Source: Profundibacter sp033851955
GTDB lineage: Bacteria; Pseudomonadota; Alphaproteobacteria; Rhodobacterales; Rhodobacteraceae
DNA: 64,000 nt
Direction of reading: 5' to 3'
Assembly: GCA_033851955.1 (NCBI GenBank)
Contig: JAWSVK010000022.1
Coordinates: 1-64,000 of the forward strand
In this document: in pieces, positions 16,136-23,702 of the stretch
Position numbering within the stretch: the first letter of the stretch is position 1
How the letters are laid out: every line of letters begins with the position of its first letter
Notes under the pieces: generated by a model
What the model was told of the DNA's origin: nothing
Seen by the model: the letters and a program-made list of their open reading frames with translations, nothing else
The model's database searches: none
Program-made: the position numbers and the translations under genes

Positions 16136-17362
16136 ATGCGTTTTATTGATCTCTTTGCGGGCTGCGGCGGCCTCTCCCTCGGCCTATCAAAGGCTGGCTG
16201 GAAGGGCATTTTTGCAATAGAGAAAAATGAGGACGCTTTTAAAACGTTTTCTCACAACTTCAATAGTAAAAAAGCGCTCCGGTTTGACTGGCCTGAATGG
16301 TTACCCAAGCAAGCGATTAGCACGAGCCAGCTGCTGGATGACTATAAATCTGAGCTTTTGGCTCTGCGAGGAGAAATCGACCTCATCGCAGGCGGCCCAC
16401 CTTGTCAGGGATTTTCATTTGCGGGACGTCGTAAAGCGGATGACCCACGCAACAAGCTAAAAGATGAATATCTTGAGATTGTGGACATTATTCGCCCAAA
16501 ATTTCTAGTGTTTGAAAACGTCAAAGGATTCACTGCAAAGTTTAAAGGATCGGCTAAGCCAACCCATTCTGAACAGGTAATCAAGCAACTAGAAGGCCTC
16601 GACTGGGGGGGCTACCACACGTTTTCTGATGTGCTGGATGCATCCATATTTGGAGTGCCCCAGCCTCGACCTCGCTTCATATTGATTGCCATTAGGTCTG
16701 ATCTTTTGAGCCGACACGTCGAGACGTTTAATCCACTCAAACATATCAACGAGCATGCGTCAAACTTCAGAAAGAGCAAACGGCTCAATGGTCACGACAT
16801 CAGTGTTAAAGAGGCAATCTCAGATCTGGAAATATCATCCGCCGGAACTTGTGATAGTGTAGATACCAAAGGGTTCCAGCAAATCGTTTACCAGCGTGAA
16901 ACAACGACAGACTTCCAGCGCCTGATGAAAAAAGGACTGCCTTCAGGACAATCCGCCAACAGCCTACGTCTGGCTCGACACCGACCAGAAACACTATCCA
17001 AGTTTCAAGAAATTCTCGCAACGTGCCCAAAAGGAAAATCACTACCCAAGGGATTCCGCGAAAAGTACAATATTAAGAAACAGTGCTTTACACCACTTCA
17101 CCCAGATGAACTATCCAAAACGGTAACAACTCTACCCGACGACTTACTGCACTATAGTGAGCCGCGTATCCTTACGGTTCGCGAGTGCGCACGCCTTCAA
17201 ACTTTCCCTGACTGGTTCGATTTTTTGGGGAAATACACAACTGGCGGTGCGAGACGGAAGCAGGAGTGCCCTCGTTACACGCAAGTCGGGAATGCTGTCC
17301 CTCCCTTGATGGCTGAAGCACTAGGCTTAAAAATTATCGAAATGGCAAAAACTCATGGTTGA
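16136..17362 (+). CDS. DNA (cytosine-5-)-methyltransferase (Dcm family)
   Basis: 408 aa with all main m5C methyltransferase motifs in order: I (DLFAGCGGLSLGL, AdoMet binding), IV (GGPPCQGFSFAGRR, catalytic Cys), VI (ENVKGF), VIII (QPRPRFILIA), a variable target-recognition region between about 215 and 345, and X (QVGNAVPPLMAEALG). It should be active. ATG 16136 places motif I at the N-terminus; a GTG seven codons earlier is possible but abuts AAAG. The gene overlaps the next by eight bases. No restriction endonuclease is recognisable nearby, so the partner is the GHKL/HEPN module downstream. Base composition is more AT-rich than the surrounding core genes. Confidence 0.93.
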   Translation: MRFIDLFAGCGGLSLGLSKAGWKGIFAIEKNEDAFKTFSHNFNSKKALRFDWPEWLPKQAISTSQLLDDYKSELLALRGEIDLIAGGPPCQGFSFAGRRKADDPRNKLKDEYLEIVDIIRPKFLVFENVKGFTAKFKGSAKPTHSEQVIKQLEGLDWGGYHTFSDVLDASIFGVPQPRPRFILIAIRSDLLSRHVETFNPLKHINEHASNFRKSKRLNGHDISVKEAISDLEISSAGTCDSVDTKGFQQIVYQRETTTDFQRLMKKGLPSGQSANSLRLARHRPETLSKFQEILATCPKGKSLPKGFREKYNIKKQCFTPLHPDELSKTVTTLPDDLLHYSEPRILTVRECARLQTFPDWFDFLGKYTTGGARRKQECPRYTQVGNAVPPLMAEALGLKIIEMAKTHG

Positions 17363-19733
17363 AAAAAAGTTTCGAGTCAGTTCGGCTCTAAAGAACATTA
17401 TCGGAAAAGATCTAATTACAAACGAGTTCATCGCAGTTTTCGAACTCGTTAAGAATTCGTTCGACGCCCACGCCAAACAGGTCGACGTCACGTTCAAAGA
17501 TCTAAGAACATCGTCACCAAAGCTCATAATTCAAGATAACGGCAAAGGCATGGACCTCCATGATTTGGAGAACAAGTGGCTCTTTGTCGCTTACTCAGCA
17601 AAGAAGGACGGGACTGAAGACTACAGAGACTCGATACAAAGCACCAGAATTCACGCTGGTGCCAAAGGAATAGGGCGTTTTTCGTGCGACCGGCTAGGCA
17701 AGTCTCTAAGCATCTTCACGAAAAAAGACAAAGCGCCGACAATCAATCTTCTTTCAGTGAACTGGGAAGCATTTGAGCAAGATGCTCAAGAAGAGTTTGA
17801 GGAAATTGGCGTTTCCTATGAAACGCCGAACTCCTCTCCATACAATTTGGATAGTGGCACTGTTCTGGAAATTAACAATTTGCGCGAAAACTGGGATCGC
17901 GAGCGCATTCTAAAGCTACGAAGGTCACTAGAAAAGCTGATCAATCCGAACCAAGACAATGATGCTGACAATTTCACCATCAACTTATACGCCCCCGACT
18001 ACGAGGAAAGTGACCAGAGCGTTAAGGAAGAAGAGCCGTGGAACAAAGTGAACGGTCCTGTAGCGAACTTTCTTTTTGAAAAAATCGGCATCAAGACCAC
18101 GTTTATTAACGTAGCGATTTCTAGAGACGGACAAACGATCAAAACCCGGTTAGAAGACCGAGGAACATTGATCTTTGAACTGACCGAGCGCAATCCATAC
18201 AAGTTTGACGATTTTACACTTCACGACATCGAAGTAAGCTTGTTTGCCCTTAACATGCCCGCCAAATCCGCCTTCACGAAGTACATGGGGACTCAGCCTG
18301 TCAATTTTGGGTCCGTTTTTGTCTACAAAAATGGTTTCCGCATAAATCCCATGGGCGACCCAGGCCACGATAACTTCAGTTTAGACAGGCGAAAAACACA
18401 GGGGACCTCGCGTTTTTTGGGGTCACGAGACGTCTTCGGAAGGGTTGAGATCAGTGGAGAAAATTCGGAATTTCAGGAAGCGTCTAGCCGCGACGGCGGC
18501 CTAGTTACGAATGAAGCTACTGAACTTCTGCAAAAATTCTTCGTGGGGCACGTTTTAAGAAGACTTGAGGCTTATGCCGTTGATATAGTCAAGTACGGCA
18601 ACCTTGGGACCGACTTTGATAGCGCCCTACAAGAGGGCACGGATGTTAAATCGCAAATTATCGCGCTCATTCAGAGCCTAACAAAATCAGATGAAATTTT
18701 GGACGTTCACTACGACCCAGATGTTGTTAATATTTTCGATGAGCTTTCAGAGAAAAGTATTCAAGGGCTCTTGAGAAACTTCAAAAAAATAGCTTCAAGG
18801 AATTCATCAAAGGACATCGAAAATGAAGTTATTCGTGCAGAAGCACGGTTGGCAGAGCTCGACAAGGCAAGACGCGAAGCGGAAGCGGAGGCCGACAAGG
18901 CTAGAGAAGAACGCCTCAAGGCAGAGAAGGAAGCCAAAGAGGCAGAAGAAGCTCGTCGTGTAGCTGAGGCTGACGCCGAAGAAGCCAAAGAAGACGCCGA
19001 AGACGCAAGGAAAGAAACTGAAAAGGCATACTCGGAAAACTTGTTCCTGAGATCGATGGCCAACACCGACATTACTGACACCGTCAGTTTTGTTCACCAC
19101 ATCGGTATCGCAGCAGAGACCATAGAAAACTATGTGAAAAACTTCTCTCTAAGAATTCGCAAGGGCCAGTCATACTCCGAAGATACAGTTCTTGAATCCC
19201 TTAGCAACATCAGTTCTCAAGCCCGCAAAATACTCACAACTACAAAATTCGTCACAAAGGCCAACTTCAGCTTGAAAGGCTCGAACGTTGAGGCTGATCT
19301 GTGCGCATATGTGGAAGAGTACATTGAGAATATATGTACCGGAGTGATCAAGAACGAAGATGGTGAGAATATGATTTTTGAGTTTCAAAATAGGGACGCC
19401 GTTGAGTTTCAGACCAAATTTCACCCTCTCGAAATTTCCATTATTTTTGACAATCTCATAAGTAATGCCAAACGGGCCAAGGCGAAGAAAATTCTTATCG
19501 ATGTGATTGATAGGGACGAAAAGAATTTGACTGTTACTTTTGCAGATGATGGCAAGGGGGTCGTTGCAAAATCCGTGGATCGGATTTTCGAGGTCGGCTT
19601 CACCACGACTTCAGGGTCAGGGCTTGGGCTTGGGCAAACAAAAAAATTATTAGAAAAGCGCAAGGGGGGCATTGAGTTGGCTAAATCTAGCCAACTGTCC
19701 GGCGCGACATTTAAGTTGAGGTTTTCAAAATGA
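17355..19733 (+). CDS. Dual GHKL ATPase: MORC/Hsp90-like N-domain, coiled coil, histidine-kinase-like C-domain
   Basis: 792 aa. Residues about 10-125 form a GHKL ATPase: N box with E30, N34 and D37 (FELVKNSFDAHA), G1 D61NGKGM, G2 around HAGAKGIGRF (100-109). A middle region to about 480 would hold an S5-like transducer. Residues about 487-562 are a charged Ala/Glu/Lys coiled coil. SFVHHIG (H581/H582) resembles a kinase H-box, followed by a second GHKL domain: FDNLISNAKRA (about 698), ADDGKGV (about 729), GSGLGLGQTK (about 754). The N-domain is like prokaryotic MORC/paraMORC proteins linked to DNA methylases; the C-half is like a sensor kinase. The gene overlaps the methylase and receiver genes, and I infer phosphotransfer to the latter. 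No signal peptide or membrane helix: cytoplasmic. Confidence 0.85.
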   Translation: MVEKKFRVSSALKNIIGKDLITNEFIAVFELVKNSFDAHAKQVDVTFKDLRTSSPKLIIQDNGKGMDLHDLENKWLFVAYSAKKDGTEDYRDSIQSTRIHAGAKGIGRFSCDRLGKSLSIFTKKDKAPTINLLSVNWEAFEQDAQEEFEEIGVSYETPNSSPYNLDSGTVLEINNLRENWDRERILKLRRSLEKLINPNQDNDADNFTINLYAPDYEESDQSVKEEEPWNKVNGPVANFLFEKIGIKTTFINVAISRDGQTIKTRLEDRGTLIFELTERNPYKFDDFTLHDIEVSLFALNMPAKSAFTKYMGTQPVNFGSVFVYKNGFRINPMGDPGHDNFSLDRRKTQGTSRFLGSRDVFGRVEISGENSEFQEASSRDGGLVTNEATELLQKFFVGHVLRRLEAYAVDIVKYGNLGTDFDSALQEGTDVKSQIIALIQSLTKSDEILDVHYDPDVVNIFDELSEKSIQGLLRNFKKIASRNSSKDIENEVIRAEARLAELDKARREAEAEADKAREERLKAEKEAKEAEEARRVAEADAEEAKEDAEDARKETEKAYSENLFLRSMANTDITDTVSFVHHIGIAAETIENYVKNFSLRIRKGQSYSEDTVLESLSNISSQARKILTTTKFVTKANFSLKGSNVEADLCAYVEEYIENICTGVIKNEDGENMIFEFQNRDAVEFQTKFHPLEISIIFDNLISNAKRAKAKKILIDVIDRDEKNLTVTFADDGKGVVAKSVDRIFEVGFTTTSGSGLGLGQTKKLLEKRKGGIELAKSSQLSGATFKLRFSK

Positions 19734-20593
19734 GTTTAAATTACAAAATCTATTGGATTGATGACGACGAAGACTTACCTGAATCCCTTCACGAAGGGCT
19801 TAAAATAGAGTTCGATGGAGTCTTTAATTTCGATGTTGACATTGAGAATGATGGCGAAAATTTAGAGAAAAAAATGGCCTCTGAGCCAATTGACCTTCTG
19901 ATCCTTGATTGGAACATCAATGGAGATAGGAACGGCTTAGAGCTTATTGATAACCTGCGGTCTTCAGGCGAATTAACGGAGATTATTTTTTATTCACAAG
20001 ATGATGCCGTTAAAGATCAATGCACAGAAATTATGGGAGTTCATACCTGCGTAAAAGGAGAGGCTGGCGATAAAATAACATCAGTCATCAAGAGGTTTCA
20101 CGAGCGAACCAAGAATGTGGCGATCATGCGAGGCATGATTATTTCTGAAGCGATTGATCTAGAAAACAAGCTAACTGATATAATAACAGCGCTTTTCGGA
20201 GCCAAATCTGACCTATTTAGAGATCGAATTTTGAATAAGCCGATATTGGACTTTGGCAAGAAGCATGGTTTCGTGAGCGGCCTACTGAAAGACAAAATCG
20301 CCGAACTGAACAAAGCTGAAACTCCTGATGCAGACAAAATAAGACGGTTCACAGACTGCAAAGAGGTTTTCGGCAAGATGATGAAAGAAGTGGTCAACCA
20401 AAGAAATATTTTGGCTCACTCCAAAAAAACATTCGAAGATGGGGTTCTGGTTCTCGCCTCTGTAAACAAGGATCCACCAATTCATTTTACGGATGACTGG
20501 AAGAATGAAATTCGGGCAAACATAAAGAAACATCTTACGAATCTAGTAGCCATAAAAGAAGTGCTGACAGAAGAGGGGCTTATAGATGCTTGA
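19730..20593 (+). CDS. Response-regulator receiver fused to putative HEPN ribonuclease domain
   Basis: 287 aa. Residues 1-125 are a receiver: acidic D11-D13, phosphoacceptor D60 (LLILDWNI), S89 and K109. Residues about 130-285 are all-helical. They open with IISEAIDLENKLTDII, like HEPN helix 1, and contain R225-N-I-L-A-H230, the R-N-x3-H form of the HEPN ribonuclease motif found in abortive-infection, toxin and CRISPR effectors. No DNA-binding output domain is seen. The gene overlaps the GHKL/kinase gene by four bases (ATGA), so that protein is the likely phosphodonor. Strongly AT-rich (a hand count of 20161-20220 gives 22 G/C of 60). The HEPN call is from motif and helix pattern and could be structural rather than catalytic. 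Confidence 0.8.
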   Translation: MSLNYKIYWIDDDEDLPESLHEGLKIEFDGVFNFDVDIENDGENLEKKMASEPIDLLILDWNINGDRNGLELIDNLRSSGELTEIIFYSQDDAVKDQCTEIMGVHTCVKGEAGDKITSVIKRFHERTKNVAIMRGMIISEAIDLENKLTDIITALFGAKSDLFRDRILNKPILDFGKKHGFVSGLLKDKIAELNKAETPDADKIRRFTDCKEVFGKMMKEVVNQRNILAHSKKTFEDGVLVLASVNKDPPIHFTDDWKNEIRANIKKHLTNLVAIKEVLTEEGLIDA

Positions 20594-20617
20594 TGAAAAC
20601 CACCTTTGGCTTATTAA

Positions 20618-21061
20618 ATGAAGCCGACTGTTCTGTTTGATATTGATGGTACAATCGCGGACATACAACATCGGCGGCATTTTCTTGACGGCAACAGTCC
20701 AGACTGGCGTTCCTTCAATTCAAAGATGGGTGACGACGTCCCAAACCTACCTGTGGTTACTCTTTATAAGACACTTTGGGAAAGCCAGAACTACCAACTC
20801 ATTCTTGTCTCAGGTCGTGGTGAGGAAAGCCGCAAAGTAACTGAAACTTGGTTAACTTGGAATTCGGTTCCGTTCGATAGGCTTTTGATGCGTCCACTGA
20901 ACGACTTTCGGCCAGACACGGAGATAAAGCAGGAAATTCTTGATCAATTGCGAGGGGAAGGCCACAAAATTTCGTTTGTAGTTGATGATCGCAATTCGGT
21001 TGTGGACATGTGGCGCAGCAATGGCATCACATGCCTTCAATGTGCAGCGGGTAACTTTTAG
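20618..21061 (+). CDS. Stand-alone HAD phosphatase like the polynucleotide kinase 3'-phosphatase domain
   Basis: 147 aa. HAD motifs: I D8-I-D10-G-T, II S65 (LVSGRG), III K104 (RPDTEIKQEIL), IV D123-D124-R. The C-terminus (VVDDRNSVVDMWR then CLQCAAGNF) has the layout of the 3'-phosphatase domain of T4 polynucleotide kinase (DDR, VV-MWR, and a closing GDF/GNF). That domain removes 3'-phosphate and 2',3'-cyclic phosphate from RNA ends, and acts on DNA ends. The 5'-kinase P-loop domain is absent. It lies 24 bases behind the HEPN gene and may be co-transcribed; no good ribosome binding site is seen, so coupling or a weak start is likely. It could also be unrelated cargo. Confidence 0.82.
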   Translation: MKPTVLFDIDGTIADIQHRRHFLDGNSPDWRSFNSKMGDDVPNLPVVTLYKTLWESQNYQLILVSGRGEESRKVTETWLTWNSVPFDRLLMRPLNDFRPDTEIKQEILDQLRGEGHKISFVVDDRNSVVDMWRSNGITCLQCAAGNF

Positions 21062-21291
21062 GAAATTGTTTCAATCTGTTATTGCCCCTTAAGCAGCCCA
21101 AACTAAAACACCCTAGCAATGGTATGAATTTAAACGTCAGCTTTCAGAAAGCCGCAATGCAGCGCAACCCATGCGCTCGAACGGCAGCTTTGGGCCGTTC
21201 GCGCGACTTTGCAAAGGTCACTATCTGCGCATAGCTGCCGTTTGCGCCCTCCGCAGCATCTTGTTCGTTCGTTTGGTTTGAGGGGATTGGG
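21062..21291. other. Right part of the accessory island, no gene seen
   Basis: No supported coding region. It holds the second copy of a dispersed intergenic repeat at 21206-21240 and, around 21170-21205, partly self-complementary sequence (CGGCAGCTTTGGGCCGTTCG). A frame on the minus strand across it overlaps the repeat and has no ribosome binding site. Confidence 0.5.
21206..21240 (+). repeat. Dispersed intergenic repeat, copy 2
   Basis: Shares ACTTTGCAAAGGTCACTA, with CTGCGCA just after, with 298-329. Here it lies inside the right flank of the island, next to the DUF1203 remnant. Confidence 0.6.
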
Positions 21292-21405
21292 TTACTTGTT
21301 GACGCAAATGTCAAAACCGTTTGGCGTTCGCCAATAGGCGTCCCCCCTGCCCTTACGGTTTTCGGTGACTCGGTCTGTGTCATTGATCATATAGGCTACG
21401 GTCAT
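21292..21405 (-). pseudogene. Truncated 5' remnant of a DUF1203 gene
   Basis: A 37-codon frame from ATG 21405 starts MTVAYMINDTDRVTENRKG, matching the intact DUF1203 protein (MTVTYMPYDTDWVTNIRNG) at about two residues in three, and continues to a shared GDAY/PDAY. Similarity then ends and a stop follows after 13 unrelated codons. The upstream region also aligns, but the ribosome binding site has decayed (AAAGCA in place of AAAGGA). It is a dead fragment in the same orientation as the intact gene, 5.7 kb away across the island. Confidence 0.75.
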
Positions 21406-21456
21406 AACGCGTGCTTTTATGGTTGGTTCGCGCCCTGCCATCCAAACGACCCGTTT
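21365..21456 (-). repeat. Flanking direct repeat, right copy
   Basis: Counterpart of 15669-15775: includes the remnant's start codon, its first codons and the upstream sequence out to CGACCCGTTT. The two copies bracket the methyltransferase/GHKL/HEPN/phosphatase island. I see no integrase gene or classical attachment site within. Confidence 0.7.
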
Positions 21457-21615
21457 ATGGCACCAAAGCCTGTCTCACCCCAACCCGTGCTGTCGTGCCA
21501 TGACTTTGGCTTCCCTAAGGGCAGATATTCATTGCAAACGACATAATTCACCTTGCACCCTCTGCTCCAAATCGTTTCAAGTGTGAAAGAAAATAATTGT
21601 CCGGAGACACATCAC

Positions 21616-22845
21616 ATGACTGCATCATCGTCCAAGCCCGCTCTGAAAGCCAAAGACGCCCCCGATCTGACCCGTTTTGATTGGGAAGACGCCTTTCGCA
21701 TGGAAAGCCAGCTGTCTGAGGATGAGCGCATGTTGCGTGATGGCGCACGGGAGTTTTCCCAGTCGGTGCTACAGCCCAAGGTGATTGACGCCTTTCGTGA
21801 TGAGGTCACTGACCCTGCGATCTTTAAGGAAATGGGCGACGCTGGCCTGTTGGGTCTGACCCTCCCTGAAGAATACGGTGGATTGGGCGCGAGTTACGTA
21901 ACCTATGGTCTGGTGGCCCGCGAGGTTGAGCGGGTCGACAGTGGATATCGCTCGATGATGTCGGTGCAATCGTCGCTCGTTATGTACCCGATCTACGCCT
22001 ATGGCTCGGAAGAGCAGCGCATGAAGTATTTGCCAGGACTGGCGGCGGGCGATCTGATTGGTTGCTTTGGCCTGACTGAACCGGATGCCGGTTCTGATCC
22101 GGGTGGCATGAAAACCCGCGCTGAAAAGACCGCGAACGGGTATAAGATCACTGGCTCCAAGATGTGGATATCGAACAGCCCGATTGCGGATGTGTTTGTG
22201 ATCTGGGCCAAGTCCGAAGAGCATGGCGGCAAAATCCGTGGTTTCGTGTTGGAAAAAGGCATGAAGGGTCTGTCCGCGCCTAAAATCGGTGGCAAGCTGA
22301 GCCTGCGGGCCTCGATCACGGGTGAGATCGTGATGGACGGTGTGGAAGTTGGCGAAGACGCCCTGTTGCCCAACGTTCAGGGCCTAAAGGGTCCTTTTGG
22401 CTGTTTGAACCGTGCGCGGTACGGCATTGCGTGGGGCGTTTTGGGCGCTGCCGAGTTCTGCTGGCATGCGTCGCGTCAATACGGGCTGGACCGCAAGCAG
22501 TTCAACAAACCGCTGGCCGGCACGCAGCTGTTCCAGAAAAAGCTGGCCGATATGCAAACCGAAATCACGCTTGGTCTGCAGGCCTGTCTGCAAGTGGGCC
22601 GCCTAATGGACGAAGCCCAAGCCGCGCCTGAGATGATCAGCCTGATCAAACGCAACAACTGTGGCAAAGCGCTGGACATTGCCCGCATGAGCCGCGACAT
22701 GCACGGCGGCAACGGCATTTCCGAGGATTTCCAGATCATGCGCCACATGGTGAACCTAGAAACCGTCAACACCTATGAAGGCGCGCATGATGTGCATGCG
22801 TTGATCTTGGGACGGGCACAAACGGGTTTGCAAGCGTTCTACTAG
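21616..22845 (+). CDS. gcdH: Glutaryl-CoA dehydrogenase
   Basis: 409 aa acyl-CoA dehydrogenase fold. FAD/substrate signatures include GCFGLTEPDAGSDPGGM and KMWISNSPIADVFVIW. The C-terminal MHGGNGISEDFQIMRHMVN and TVNTYEGAHDVHALILGR contain the catalytic-base Glu in the position used by short-chain and glutaryl-CoA enzymes. The N-terminal FDWEDAFRMESQLSEDE is typical of GcdH. It oxidatively decarboxylates glutaryl-CoA to crotonyl-CoA in lysine and tryptophan breakdown. ATG 21616 has GGAG nine bases upstream. It is the first core gene right of the island. Confidence 0.93.
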   Translation: MTASSSKPALKAKDAPDLTRFDWEDAFRMESQLSEDERMLRDGAREFSQSVLQPKVIDAFRDEVTDPAIFKEMGDAGLLGLTLPEEYGGLGASYVTYGLVAREVERVDSGYRSMMSVQSSLVMYPIYAYGSEEQRMKYLPGLAAGDLIGCFGLTEPDAGSDPGGMKTRAEKTANGYKITGSKMWISNSPIADVFVIWAKSEEHGGKIRGFVLEKGMKGLSAPKIGGKLSLRASITGEIVMDGVEVGEDALLPNVQGLKGPFGCLNRARYGIAWGVLGAAEFCWHASRQYGLDRKQFNKPLAGTQLFQKKLADMQTEITLGLQACLQVGRLMDEAQAAPEMISLIKRNNCGKALDIARMSRDMHGGNGISEDFQIMRHMVNLETVNTYEGAHDVHALILGRAQTGLQAFY

Positions 22846-23069
22846 TGATGAGCGTCTCGTTGATCGGGCTGTTGTTTTTGTTCCCTGCGGTACCAACCCC
22901 GCTGCATCCGCTGTTGTTTTTGGCGGTTGTGGCCTAAAGGCAAACGGTCTTGCATTGGCGCTGCCTGCTGCTGCATCATCGGTTTAAACCAAAGGGAATG
23001 TTCTGGTCCTACGCCCACGTTGGGCCAGAACAAGAAACCGACACCTACAAGCGCGCAAAGGAACACCTC

Positions 23070-23702
23070 ATGCCCATTGATCTCTGGCTCACCTTCGTAG
23101 CCGCCTCATTTGTGTTGCTGGTTATCCCCGGCCCGACCATCCTATTGGTGATCTCGTATGCTCTGAACCAAGGTCGCCGCGTGGCGGTGGCCACAGCAAT
23201 GGGTGTCGCATTGGGGGATTTGATCGTGGTTACGGCCTCGATGGCGGGGCTTGGCGCGATCATGCAAACCTCAGCATTGGCGTTCACGGTGTTAAAGTGG
23301 GTCGGTGCGGCCTATTTGGTTTACCTCGGCGTCAAACTGCTGCGCAGCCCGCCCGTTCTGGGCGACGTGTCCGCACCCGACCAGACGACAGCCCAACCCT
23401 CGACCAAACAGATTTTTGGCCATGCGGCGCTTGTGACAGCCCTAAACCCCAAAGGTATTATCTTTATCATCGCCTTTGTACCCCAGTTCTTAAGCCCAGC
23501 ACTGCCGGCCCTACCGCAGTTCCTGACCATGGGTGCAACATTCGTGGCAATGGGAGCGATCAACGCACTGGCTTATGCGCTGCTGGCAGACCAATTGCGC
23601 CTGCGCATTCGCCGCCCATCAGTTCTAACGGTGATGAACCGTGTCGGCGGGGCCGCGCTGATTACTATGGGCCTTGTGACGGCCACGATGAAACGCAGCT
23701 AG
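23070..23702 (+). CDS. LysE/RhtB family amino-acid exporter
   Basis: 210 aa with six hydrophobic segments. The N-terminal FVLLVIPGPTILLVISYALNQGRR carries the family's PGP motif, and LKWVGAAYLVYLGVKLLRSPP is the conserved helix 3-4 region. These proteins export amino acids or homoserine lactones across the inner membrane. I chose ATG 23070 with AAAGGA seven bases upstream; the frame is open further but without family similarity. The substrate is unknown. It follows gcdH by about 220 bases, in which I see no gene. Confidence 0.9.
   Translation: MPIDLWLTFVAASFVLLVIPGPTILLVISYALNQGRRVAVATAMGVALGDLIVVTASMAGLGAIMQTSALAFTVLKWVGAAYLVYLGVKLLRSPPVLGDVSAPDQTTAQPSTKQIFGHAALVTALNPKGIIFIIAFVPQFLSPALPALPQFLTMGATFVAMGAINALAYALLADQLRLRIRRPSVLTVMNRVGGAALITMGLVTATMKRS

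Noticed and set aside
20593..20640. ATG overlapping the receiver-HEPN stop (TGATG) opening a 15-codon frame
   Set aside because: It is out of frame with the phosphatase and closes at once; the phosphatase start at 20618 carries the conserved N-terminus.
21144..21383. 79-residue minus-strand frame in the island's right flank
   Set aside because: It runs through a dispersed intergenic repeat, has no ribosome binding site and overlaps the DUF1203 remnant in another frame.
22998..23032. Inverted repeat TTCTGGTCC / GGGCCAGAA before the LysE gene
   Set aside because: Long loop, G-U pair and no T run, so not a convincing terminator; no riboswitch pattern recognised.
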